From: Deltaproteobacteria bacterium
GTDB lineage: Bacteria > Myxococcota > Kuafuiibacteriia > Kuafuiibacteriales > Kuafuiibacteriaceae
Direction: 5' to 3'
Length of the DNA stretch: 64,000 nucleotides
NCBI GenBank assembly: GCA_011526105.1
Contig: WYAZ01000100.1
Location: forward strand, 45,106 to 109,105
Made by a program: the position numbers and the translations under genes. Below are positions 52,384 through 60,119 of this stretch, piece after piece. Within the stretch, counting starts at the first letter, position 1. Every line of letters begins with the position of its first letter. The notes under the pieces are model-generated. The model had not been told where the DNA came from and made no database searches. It saw only the letters and a program-made list of their open reading frames with translations.

Positions 52384-53499
52384 TCAGAGAAAGCAGACGT
52401 CGGTCACGCGGCAGATCATGGCGTCGCAGGAACGGCCGGGGAGACAATCGGCCTCGGTCTCGCACTCGGCGCCATCGGCGGCCGCCGGTGCGCAGCGGCC
52501 CGCTTCACAGCGGCCCAAGTAACAATCCGAACTCTCGCCGCAGCCTGAGTTCAGCGCCGAGAGCGCCTCGCAGGTGGTGGCATCGGGCTCACCGCGGCAG
52601 ACGGAGCCTTCCGCACACGCGGCTTCGGCGGGTACACAGGCTTCACCCCGGCCTACCGCCGCGCGGCAGCGACCCATTCGGCAATAGCGGTCGTCCTTGC
52701 AGTCCGCGAAGCCTCGGCAGCCATCGCCCTCGAGACCGTCGGAGCACTTGCCGTCGACGCACGCGAGTCCGGACGCACACTGATAGGGCGTGAGACAGCC
52801 GAATCCGCGGCCGCCGGCCGCCATACACCGCGGACCGCCGAGCTGTTGAGCATCACACCAACTCCCATCTTCGCAGGCGTTGCCGTGAAGCGCGCCTTCG
52901 CAGGTCTGATCTCGCGCGACTCGTTCACGGCAGCGCATCGCGGTGAGGCTGCAGTACGTGCTCGCGTCGCAGAGCTCATCGAAGTCGCAAGCCTCGTTGA
53001 CGGTGTGCGGCTTCTTGCACGTGCCGGGACACTCGTTCGTGACGACGCAGGAAAGACCGGCGGCGCAAGAGTAGCTCGAGCTGCAGCCCGCACCTTCGGC
53101 GCTCTGTCCTCGCCACAACTGCTGACACGCCGAAGCCGTGAGGGCGGAGGGGCGCAGGCCCGAACCGCAGTCGGTCGCGGTGATGGCATCTCGGCAGCGC
53201 GCCGCCGCTTCGCGATCAAACTCGACCTCTGCCGCCGCGATGAGACGCCGTGCCTCCACGAGACGCCGACCGCAGAGCACGTCGCGCTCGCGCACGAGGC
53301 AGGCCGCGGCATCCACTGGCGCGGTCAGCGCGCCGCAAGCGGCGAGACGATCACACTCGGCTTTGGCGAGGACCGCGCACAGCTCGTCGAGCTCGACGGT
53401 GGTGGTTTGAACGGGGGGTTCGGGCTCGGAGTCGCCGCAAGCGCTGAGCGCGGCACAAAGAAGAGCGGCGGTGACGCCTCCCCTCGTGGTGTTGTTCAA
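52384..53499 (-). CDS. Cysteine-rich lipoprotein (Dickkopf-like repeats)
   Basis: The 371-aa protein has a lipobox (LLCAALSAC) and more than 30 Cys. The C-terminal two-thirds repeats short Cys units such as GCLTPYQCASGLACVDGKC, DCKDDRYCRMGRCRAAVGRG and DCYLGRCEAGRCAPAAADG, resembling the Dickkopf-like, disulfide-rich modules common in surface lipoproteins of this group. The N-terminal part (about 35-140) is helical with paired Cys. Function unknown. It overlaps the NfeD gene by four bases. Confidence 0.9.
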   Translation of the reverse strand: MNNTTRGGVTAALLCAALSACGDSEPEPPVQTTTVELDELCAVLAKAECDRLAACGALTAPVDAAACLVRERDVLCGRRLVEARRLIAAAEVEFDREAAARCRDAITATDCGSGLRPSALTASACQQLWRGQSAEGAGCSSSYSCAAGLSCVVTNECPGTCKKPHTVNEACDFDELCDASTYCSLTAMRCRERVARDQTCEGALHGNACEDGSWCDAQQLGGPRCMAAGGRGFGCLTPYQCASGLACVDGKCSDGLEGDGCRGFADCKDDRYCRMGRCRAAVGRGEACVPAEAACAEGSVCRGEPDATTCEALSALNSGCGESSDCYLGRCEAGRCAPAAADGAECETEADCLPGRSCDAMICRVTDVCFL

Positions 53500-55001
53500 G
53501 CTGCCGCTCCACCGCTCTTTTCGCGAAGCTTCACGACCAACACCAAGCCGTCCATGGCCACGACCTCGATGTCCTCGTTCTCGGCGAGCGGTTCTTCGGC
53601 GCGAGCCTTCCAGTACTCACCCCCGACGAAGACCATCCCCCCGTCTCGGCTCACCGGTTTCAGCACGATGCCGGTGCTGCCCACGAGCCCTTCGGTCCCG
53701 GTGGTCGGAGTCCGCTTGCGGTTCTTCGTGAGCATCCACCCGAGGAGCCCGATGAAGCCGGCAAAGACCAAGACGAGCGGCATGACATCGATCCACGAGA
53801 GCGCGAAGCTCGGATCGACGGAGAAGTCTGGGTTCTCGAGGTCGATGAGCAGCACCGCGCCGAAAGCGAGACCCACGACCCCCAGGGCGCCGAGGGCCCC
53901 ATAGGTGCTCGTGTACATCTCACCCACCATCAGTGCGATGCCGGCGAGAATGAGCAACACCCCGCCCAGATCGATGGGGAGTTGTTCCATCGAGATGAGC
54001 GAGAGCAAGAGACACAGCACGCCGATGACGCCGGGGATGATGAGCCCGGGGTGGTAGACCTCGGCCAGGATGCCGAGCACCCCGAGCATGCCGAGGATCA
54101 TGGCGATGCCGGGGCTCGCGAGCAGGTTTAAGACCTTCTCGCGCAGCGAGAGCTCGTGTTTGACCACTTCGACCCCGGCCGGAGCGAGCGCGACCTTCTC
54201 GCCCGAGATCACGAGCTCGTAGCCTTCGAGCTTCTCGAGCAGGGCCTTTCGATCTTGCGCGATGAGCTCGACCACGCCGATCTCTTGCGCCTTCTCGGCG
54301 TCGATGGAGACCGAGAGCCGCACCGCGTCGATGGCCCACTCGATGTTGCGGCCGCGCTCCTTGGCGATACCTTCGACCATGGCCACGAGATCGTTTTCGA
54401 CCTTGCGGCCCATGTGCACCCCGCCCTCTTCTTCGGGGTCTTTGCCGCCGCCGGTGACGGGGTGGGCGGCGCCAATCCGCGTAGCGGGGGACATCGCGGC
54501 CACGTGCGCGGCCAAGGTGATGAAGGTGCCCGCGCTCGCGGCGTGTGAACCGCTGGGGGTCACGAAGACCACCACCGGCACCTTCGAAGCCATGATGGAC
54601 TGCACCATCTTTTGGGTGGTGGAGACCAACCCGCCCGGGGTGTTCATCTCGATGAGCACGAGCTGCGCGCCATCTTTGGCCGCGCGATCGATGCCCGCGA
54701 TGACGTACTCACCCATGCCGGGGTTGACCATGCCGTCGAAGCCGAGGAGCAGGATGTGCCCACTCAGCTTGCGCGCTTCGCCCTCGGGCAGCACCGGAGG
54801 CTCGGGCTTGGTATAGACCTTGTTGGGGTCGATGGCCGGGGTCTCGTCCTTCTCCGCTTCTTCAGACTTCTTCTTGGGCTTCTTCTCTTTCTCGTCGTTG
54901 CCGAAGAGCGGCAGCGGAAACTGCGCAAAGACCGGCGCGTTCGCGCCGGCGAAGTACATCGAGAGCCCCAGGGCGAGCAAAAGGGGGGAGGGGCGCTTCA
55001 T
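53496..55001 (-). CDS. NfeD-type membrane serine protease (ClpP class)
   Basis: The 501-aa protein has a signal peptide, a Lys/Glu-rich linker and a ClpP-like protease domain (about 75-270): EMNTPGGLVSTTQKMVQSI, VVVFVTPSGSHAASAGTFIT (nucleophile Ser in the SAG motif) and RIGAAHPVTGGG. Four to six membrane segments follow (about 290-430), then the C-terminal OB-fold NfeD domain (TEGLVGSTGIVLKPVSRDGG). Such STOPP-type proteases process stomatin-like proteins; no stomatin gene is seen here. The start at 55001 gives the signal peptide; the frame above it lies over the UDG gene. Confidence 0.93.
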   Translation of the reverse strand: MKRPSPLLLALGLSMYFAGANAPVFAQFPLPLFGNDEKEKKPKKKSEEAEKDETPAIDPNKVYTKPEPPVLPEGEARKLSGHILLLGFDGMVNPGMGEYVIAGIDRAAKDGAQLVLIEMNTPGGLVSTTQKMVQSIMASKVPVVVFVTPSGSHAASAGTFITLAAHVAAMSPATRIGAAHPVTGGGKDPEEEGGVHMGRKVENDLVAMVEGIAKERGRNIEWAIDAVRLSVSIDAEKAQEIGVVELIAQDRKALLEKLEGYELVISGEKVALAPAGVEVVKHELSLREKVLNLLASPGIAMILGMLGVLGILAEVYHPGLIIPGVIGVLCLLLSLISMEQLPIDLGGVLLILAGIALMVGEMYTSTYGALGALGVVGLAFGAVLLIDLENPDFSVDPSFALSWIDVMPLVLVFAGFIGLLGWMLTKNRKRTPTTGTEGLVGSTGIVLKPVSRDGGMVFVGGEYWKARAEEPLAENEDIEVVAMDGLVLVVKLREKSGGAAA

Positions 55002-55720
55002 GACTGACCTCGTTGCGGGACCGAGCGGCCCAAGAAGGCGAGCACGGCTTTCATGTCTTCCCAGACCGGTCGCTTCTCGGCCGGGTTGTGGAGCAGATAG
55101 GCCGGATGGTACGTGGGCATGACCGGCGTGTCCCCGTAGCGGGACCAGTTGCCGCGCATCCGCGTGATGGGGGTGGAGTCTTGCAGGATGGTTTGCGAGG
55201 CCCACTTGCCGAGGGTCACGATGACCTTGGGCCGAATGGATTCGATCTGCGCGCGCAAGAAGGGCTCGCAGGCCTCGACCTCATCCGGTTCGGGATCGCG
55301 GTTGTTGGGTGGGCGGCACTTCACGACGTTTGCGATGTACACGTCCGAACGCTGTAGGCCCATGCCTTCGATGATCTTGGTGAGAAGCTGACCGGACTTG
55401 CCCACGAAGGGCTCGCCCATCTGATCCTCGTCTGCGCCCGGCCCTTCGCCAATGAACATGATCTCCGCGTTGGGGTTGCCCACGCCAAAGACGATGTTTG
55501 TGCGACCTTCGGCCAGCTTGCAGCGGCGACAGTCGCCGAGCTCGGTCTGAATCTCGGGCAATCCTCGAGCCGCGATCTTCACCGCTGAGGATGAAGAGGG
55601 CGCCGAGACCGGAACGTCGTTGGCCTCCATGGGTGCGTCTTCGAGCCCGGTCCGCCGTGCCCAAGCGAGCTCGGCCCGAAGCTGGCGTACGAGCTCGTGG
55701 AGATCTTCGGAGCGCTGCAT
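54998..55720 (-). CDS. Uracil-DNA glycosylase, family 4 (Fe-S)
   Basis: The 240-aa protein has the family-4 motifs [20 protein letters not shown] (water-activating region) and [13 protein letters not shown] (His motif), and the Cys for the [4Fe-4S] cluster: [26 protein letters not shown]. It would remove uracil from DNA at deaminated cytosines. A Ser/Ala/Glu-rich N-terminal segment (about 1-60) precedes the catalytic core. It overlaps the NfeD gene by four bases and directly follows coaBC. Confidence 0.93.
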   Translation of the reverse strand: MQRSEDLHELVRQLRAELAWARRTGLEDAPMEANDVPVSAPSSSSAVKIAARGLPEIQTELGDCRRCKLAEGRTNIVFGVGNPNAEIMFIGEGPGADEDQMGEPFVGKSGQLLTKIIEGMGLQRSDVYIANVVKCRPPNNRDPEPDEVEACEPFLRAQIESIRPKVIVTLGKWASQTILQDSTPITRMRGNWSRYGDTPVMPTYHPAYLLHNPAEKRPVWEDMKAVLAFLGRSVPQRGQS

Positions 55721-55721
55721 C

Positions 55722-56936
55722 CTACGACCGCTTGTCCTCTTTAGGACGAAGGCGATCAAGCAGGAACTCCGCGACCTCAGCCTTGCGGGCCGGTCCGTGA
55801 GGCTCCGAGGGCCCCTGCTTGGAGACGAGGAGGACCTCGGTCTCTTGCGGTCCAAAACCCCGATCTGGACCCACGAGATTGGCCACGACGAAGTCACAGC
55901 CCTTTTGAGCGAGCTTCGCCTTCGCGTGCTTTTCCAGCGCCGAGGTCTCGGCCGCAAAGCCCACGATCGTGGCGCGCGCGCCTCCAGGGGCGGCCCGGCG
56001 ACGCGCGGCGAGCGCGGTCAAGATGTCGGGGTTGAGCTCGAGCGGGAGCGTGTCGGCACCCGCCGAGGTCTTCTTTACCTTTTGGACGCTCGGTGAAGCG
56101 GGCCTGAAGTCGCTCACCGCCGCACTCGCAACGATGACATCCGCGCGATCCACGATCGCCTCGGACGCGGCGAGCATCTCGGCCGCGGTCTCGACGCGAT
56201 ACAGATGGACACCCGAGCGCGGGGACAGCGCGGTGGGACCGAGCACGAGATGAACCTCAGCCCCTCGGGCGTGCGCGGCATCGGCGATGGCGATGCCCAT
56301 CGCGCCGGTCGATCGGTTGGTGAGCCCTCGCACCGGATCGAGCGGCTCGAAGGTCGGGCCGGCGGTCACGAGCAGCACCACCCCGCTCCAACTGCTCCGC
56401 GTCCCGAGCGCCGCCAGAGTCGCTTGCACGATGTCCTGCGTCTCAGGAAAGCGCCCGAGGCCCGAGCGCCCGGAGGCGAGCGCGCCCGAGGTCGGCTCGA
56501 TCACCACCACCCCGCGGCTCTTCAGCGTGCTCACGTTGGTGCGGGTGGCGGGATGGAGCCACATGTTCGTCTCCATCGCCGGCGCGATGAGCAGCGGCGC
56601 CTGGCTCGAGAGCGCGGTGGTGGTGAGGACGTCGTCCGCGAGTCCGTTTGCGAGTCGCGCGATGAGGTTTGCGCTCGCCGGGGCCATGAGCAGCACGTCG
56701 GCGTCGTATCCACGCTCGACGTGCTCAATCTCCTGGCTCTCGCTCCAAAGAGAGGTGAGCACCGGGCGACCGGTGAGCGCACGAAAGGTCAGGGGCGTCA
56801 CGAAGCGCTGGGCCGAGTGGGTCATCGCGACCTGCACGTCGAGGTCCCGATCCATCAGGCGTCGAGCGAGATCCGCGGCCTTGTAGACCGCGATGCTCCC
56901 AGACACGCCGAGCAAGACCCGCTGCGTGGCGCCCAC
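55722..56936 (-). CDS. coaBC: Phosphopantothenoylcysteine synthetase/decarboxylase
   Basis: The first half is the FMN decarboxylase (CoaC): LGVSGSIAVYKAADLARRL, MTHSAQRFVTPLTFRALTG with the catalytic His and APAMETNMWLHPATRTN; the usual Asn of PxMNxxMW is Glu, a variant known in other bacteria. The second half is the CTP-dependent ligase (CoaB): TAGPTFEPLDPVRGLTNRST, GAMGIAIADAAHARGAEVHL, VASAAVSDFRP. Together they make 4'-phosphopantetheine for CoA. The start is set at the GTG at 56936 (VGATQRVLLG), which fits the family; a TTG at 56975 would add 13 residues. Confidence 0.93.
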   Translation of the reverse strand: MGATQRVLLGVSGSIAVYKAADLARRLMDRDLDVQVAMTHSAQRFVTPLTFRALTGRPVLTSLWSESQEIEHVERGYDADVLLMAPASANLIARLANGLADDVLTTTALSSQAPLLIAPAMETNMWLHPATRTNVSTLKSRGVVVIEPTSGALASGRSGLGRFPETQDIVQATLAALGTRSSWSGVVLLVTAGPTFEPLDPVRGLTNRSTGAMGIAIADAAHARGAEVHLVLGPTALSPRSGVHLYRVETAAEMLAASEAIVDRADVIVASAAVSDFRPASPSVQKVKKTSAGADTLPLELNPDILTALAARRRAAPGGARATIVGFAAETSALEKHAKAKLAQKGCDFVVANLVGPDRGFGPQETEVLLVSKQGPSEPHGPARKAEVAEFLLDRLRPKEDKRS

Positions 56937-57110
56937 GCCGAGGACGCTAACACGCCGATTTCCCGCCGGCCCCAAGAACCAACAGGGTGAGTCCGAGGAT
57001 CGGGGGGCGCCTTGTGATCCAGCTCATCAAATTTGGCTCTATCCCCGTGCAATCACGGCCGGTTCGTCGACAGAGGCGGAGGGTCGAGCTAGCCTCGCAG
57101 GCAGCCCTTC

Positions 57111-58244
57111 ATGGCAAAGCCCCAGCCCATGGCAGCGGCGGCGCAGCAACGTCTGCGTGCGCTCTCGAACGCCCACCAAGAGGGGGTGCAGCGGTTCTCC
57201 GAGCATCTGCGCGAGTTCCGAGCGCGCGGGATGATGAACGACGCGCAGGTCGAGGTCATCGAGGAGCACCTCATTCGACTGGGCGAGCGCGGAAGGAACC
57301 CCGCGAACACCGGCAACCTCGAAGACCTCTTCGCCTATACGCTCGAAGACACCAAAGACGTCATCCGCGCCTTCGCGCAGGCCCTCGCCGACTCCGTGAA
57401 GGTCGTGCCCATGGACCCCGAGGCCAAGCTCAACCCGCCGCTCCGATCGGTGGAGACCGGCGAGGTGTTCAGTCGCGTCGCAGATCTCGCGCAATACAAC
57501 CCCGGCGACCAAATGCTGATCGCGCACACCATGGTCGCCTTCGGCGACGAGGAGATGCTTGCCTCCTCGGGGGCGCTGGTGCGTGCGAGCCGGCCCGATC
57601 TCGATGAGGCGGGGGTCGAGCGAGAGGTCGCGAAGATGGCGGTCCAGTCGCAGCACGGACCCAGCTCCACGTTCATCCTCGCGCGCATGCACGGGCTCAC
57701 GCTCGAGCTCGCGCCGCTGTATCGAAGCGCCGGTTATGACGAGGCGCAGATCGCGGACGCCCAACGCTTCTACGATATCTGCGCCGCCTTCGCGCCCGAA
57801 TGGGCCCCGCCCTTTCTCGACGGCGTCATCCCCGAGACCCAGGCCTTTCGGCACTGGCGAGCGAACTACCTCGAGTCGCGCGCCAAGCTACCCATGGAGC
57901 TCATCTATCAACTCTCGAGCGACACGCTGACGAATTTCTTGGCCGGCACCCTCGAGTCCGGCAAGTGGACCGATGCGTCCGTGTACTTCGGTCAAGTCGA
58001 CTCGCCCGACGCGGTGCCGCCCGCGCTCGCGCGCATCGTGAATCAGTACATCGCGGAGCACATCGCGCTGCACGACCGACCGGCGGAAGAGCTGGTCACC
58101 GCGGTGTCGGCAACGCTGGCGCCGTGGGGCGTGGGTTTTGAGGATGGACGCGCGGTGCCGATGGGTGGTGCGCCGACGAAGTCCCCGCTCATTCGTAATC
58201 AGTTCGAGGCGGCGCGAGCGCGGAAGCACTCCACCGCGAAGTAG
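57111..58244 (+). CDS. Unknown 377-aa helical protein
   Basis: The product is mostly helical and soluble (QQRLRALSNAHQEGVQRFSE, NLEDLFAYTLEDTKDVIRAF, SSTFILARMHGLTLELAPLY, LPMELIYQLSSDTLTNFLAG). No signal peptide, membrane segment or catalytic motif is seen. Two Met (MAKPQP, PMAAAA) are possible starts. The stop codon lies one base before a GACAGGCACC hairpin repeat (58246-58270). Function unknown. Confidence 0.82.
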   Translation: MAKPQPMAAAAQQRLRALSNAHQEGVQRFSEHLREFRARGMMNDAQVEVIEEHLIRLGERGRNPANTGNLEDLFAYTLEDTKDVIRAFAQALADSVKVVPMDPEAKLNPPLRSVETGEVFSRVADLAQYNPGDQMLIAHTMVAFGDEEMLASSGALVRASRPDLDEAGVEREVAKMAVQSQHGPSSTFILARMHGLTLELAPLYRSAGYDEAQIADAQRFYDICAAFAPEWAPPFLDGVIPETQAFRHWRANYLESRAKLPMELIYQLSSDTLTNFLAGTLESGKWTDASVYFGQVDSPDAVPPALARIVNQYIAEHIALHDRPAEELVTAVSATLAPWGVGFEDGRAVPMGGAPTKSPLIRNQFEAARARKHSTAK

Positions 58245-58245
58245 C

Positions 58246-58270
58246 GGAAAAGGGGACAGGCACCTTTTCC
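58246..58270. repeat. GACAGGCACC hairpin repeat
   Basis: GGAAAAGG (58246-58253) and CCTTTTCC (58263-58270) flank GGACAGGCA, giving an 8-bp hairpin right after the upstream gene. The same core recurs at 58873-58932, 59101-59197 and 59371-59410. It may end transcription here. Confidence 0.8.
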
Positions 58271-58317
58271 GGCGGCCCGTCTCCCTAAGTCGATTCAAGT
58301 GCGGTAAAGTACTCCAC

Positions 58318-58560
58318 ATGCACCAGCGCCGGATGGGCCGCTTCAAGGGTGGCGTGATCGTGCCTGAGACCCCCGAGGCATTCGCCGAGGGGGAACTCGT
58401 AGAGATAGTGCCCAGCGAGGCTCTTTCGCCGGAAGTGGAAGCGGAGATCATTGCCGGTCTCACCGAAGCGGATCGAGGCGAAACAACGGATGCGTTTGAG
58501 TTCCTGAAGCTGCTCAGGTCTGGGTCATCCGGTGGTCGCTCGAAGAAGCGTACGCATTAG
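58318..58560 (+). CDS. Antitoxin-like protein beside a ParE-type toxin
   Basis: The 80-aa protein has an N-terminal strand region (GRFKGGVIVPETPEAFAEGE) like short AbrB/DUF104-type binders and a C-terminal antitoxin tail (LSPEVEAEIIAGLTEADRGE, FEFLKLLR) of the kind that wraps a ParE/RelE toxin. Its 3' end overlaps the toxin frame by 29 bases, as usual for such pairs. The toxin copy is broken, so this gene may now act only as a repressor or be a remnant. Confidence 0.7.
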   Translation: MHQRRMGRFKGGVIVPETPEAFAEGELVEIVPSEALSPEVEAEIIAGLTEADRGETTDAFEFLKLLRSGSSGGRSKKRTH

Positions 58561-58840
58561 CACGCGAGCAAAGCGTACCCTCGAGGCGGCGCGTGCCTGG
58601 TGGCTCGAACACCGAGACAAGGCGCCTTCGGCGTTTGATGGCGATCTCGAACGCGCTCAACTTCATCGCCGAGCACGCCCTGTCGGGTGCGGTGGTGACC
58701 ACGAAGCGGAACAAGGTGATTCGTCGGGTCCTGATGCCGCGCGCAGGGCTTCACTTGTACTACCGCGCCGCCCCCCGCGGTCGGACAGCGACGGTTGTGT
58801 CGGCGTGGCACGCGGTGGCTGAGAAGCCACCTCGTTTTTT
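58532..58840 (+). pseudogene. Broken ParE/RelE-type toxin
   Basis: Starting at the GTG at 58532, the frame reads RISTRAKRTLEAARAWWLEH and SAFDGDLERA, typical of ParE. Near 58650 (CGAACGCGCTCAAC) homology moves to the next frame (LNFIAEHALSGAVVTTKRNK, VIRRVLMPRAGLHLYYRA, TVVSAWHA), so a 2-base loss or 1-base gain has broken the gene, possibly within the CGCG run. The restored frame has no stop at the expected end and runs into the repeat cluster to 59102. Confidence 0.82.
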
Positions 58841-58869
58841 GCCGTCGTGCAACCACGGGCGGACGGAAG

Positions 58870-58935
58870 AGCGACAGGCACCTTGGTCCGGGGACGGAAA
58901 TGGGGACAGGGAAATGGGGACAGGCACCATTCCCG
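58870..58935. repeat. GACAGGCACC repeats, second group
   Basis: GACAGGCACC occurs at 58873-58882, GGGGACAGGGAAATGGGGACAGG-type units follow, and GACAGGCACC recurs near 58919-58928. The units are degenerate relative to the copy at 58246. Confidence 0.7.
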
Positions 58936-59100
58936 CTGACCGACGATGCTGGCTCGCAACGAACGACGTCGGACGCCCGCTTTCACCCATCCCGATCTAC
59001 GAGTCCCGCCCCTCCACCGGCAGAGCACGTGGCGAGAGAGTCCTCGGACGGGCGAACTTCGTCCCTTGGCACCTCGCGTCCGAAGGAGGAACCGCCTGTT
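58936..59100. other. Repeat-cluster spacer without a supported gene
   Basis: The bases between the repeat groups keep the toxin-derived frame open to 59102 but show no conserved protein pattern. I see no promoter, RNA gene or independent coding region here. Confidence 0.45.
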
Positions 59101-59197
59101 GAATCACGATCGCGGGAGAAAGGTGCCTGTCCCCTTTCCGTAGGGAAAAGGTGCCTGTCCCCTTTTCCCTGTCCTCTGTCCCCTTTTCCCTGTCCTC
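59101..59197. repeat. GGTGCCTGTCCCC repeats, third group
   Basis: In inverted orientation to the first copy, GAAAGGTGCCTGTCCCC (59118-59134), AAAAGGTGCCTGTCCCC (59146-59162) and two TGTCCCCTTTTCC-type partial units follow one another. Bases 59101-59139 match 59371-59410 including the flank TCACGATCG, so the mobile unit is longer than the core. Confidence 0.75.
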
Positions 59198-59370
59198 TCG
59201 CTCGGCGCCCTCGCATACATGCTCTTCGGGCCTGCGTTGTCGCAGCTCTTCTACCGCGGGCTAACCGGGTGAAGCCTCATCGCCCGCTCGGCGCGGTGAG
59301 AACGTCATCTCAGCCGGCCTCGAGACTGGCTCGGCAAGCAGCGTCTGGTGCGTTGCCCGAGCCGCCCTGG
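59198..59370. other. Spacer between repeat groups, no supported gene
   Basis: This short stretch lies between two copies of the same repeat with no recognisable gene, motif or hairpin. It may be the remnant of a region rearranged between repeats. Confidence 0.4.
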
Positions 59371-59410
59371 GAGTCACGATCGAGGAAGAAAGGTGCCTGT
59401 CCCCTTTTCC
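59371..59410. repeat. GGTGCCTGTCCCC repeat that forms a gene end
   Basis: This copy of the repeat with the TCACGATCG flank covers the 3' end of the minus-strand gene 59374-59967, encoding its last residues EKGTGTFLPRS and the TGA stop. The copy at 59101-59139 encodes KGTGTFLPRS and a stop in the same reading frame. Confidence 0.8.
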
Positions 59411-59967
59411 ATGTAGCCGAGCCCACTCGCCACCGCGAGATAGTGCCCACTCTCCACCACCACCTGTATCACCGAGAACCCGAGCGTGAGCCCGGAGTTC
59501 TCGTACCACGGCAGATGCAGATCGATCCCATAGGACCAGCCGAAGCCACCGATGAGTTTGATGCCGTCGCTCTGGTCATGTAGACCTCCGAGCCCCGCGG
59601 CCACCTTCAGCTCGAACTCCGGGTAGAAGATCGGGATCTTGAGCTGAGCCATCCACCCACCGAGCAGGTCGGGCCCGCGCTCTGGGCCGAGCACGCCTTT
59701 GTTCTGAACGAAGGTGTGAAGCAGCGCGAGCGTGAAGCCGTTGTCGAAGCTGCCGCCGATCTCCATCGCGTGAAAGAGGCCTTCGTTCGATGGCCCGCCG
59801 CCGAGGCCGAAGGCCACCTGGAGGTGAAAGCCTTCGCGCGCCACCGGGTGACCAAAGAGGAGCGAGTGCCTGGACGACGTGGCGTAGTCTGCGGACTCCG
59901 CCTGCGTGACCGTTGGCTCGGGCGCCGCGACCAGAACAAACGCGGCGGTGAGAGTGAGCACCGACAT
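59374..59967 (-). CDS. Secreted beta-rich, barrel-like protein with a repeat-derived end
   Basis: From the ATG at 59967 the product has a signal peptide (SVLTLTAAFVLVAAPEPTVT) and 197 residues of alternating beta pattern with Gly/aromatic residues (FHLQVAFGLGGGPSNEG, AMEIGGSFDNGFTLALLHTF, IKLIGGFGWSYGIDLHLPWY, GLTLGFSVIQVVVESGHYLA), as in outer-membrane barrels or related proteins. The last residues EKGTGTFLPRS are encoded by the GACAGGCACC repeat, so the natural end was probably replaced. A longer open frame upstream (to 60117) is not coding. Confidence 0.75.
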   Translation of the reverse strand: MSVLTLTAAFVLVAAPEPTVTQAESADYATSSRHSLLFGHPVAREGFHLQVAFGLGGGPSNEGLFHAMEIGGSFDNGFTLALLHTFVQNKGVLGPERGPDLLGGWMAQLKIPIFYPEFELKVAAGLGGLHDQSDGIKLIGGFGWSYGIDLHLPWYENSGLTLGFSVIQVVVESGHYLAVASGLGYMEKGTGTFLPRS

Positions 59968-60119
59968 GCCGAGATGGTAGTGACCGCGTATCCGGATCGT
60001 CGAGCGGCCGGCTCGGGATCCCCCCGGCCCAAAATCGCGGCCAAGGCGCGGTGATTTTGCCCCGGGCGGGCTCGCATCCGATCCACAAAGTGATACAAGG
60101 AGGCGAGCCTGGCTCAACG

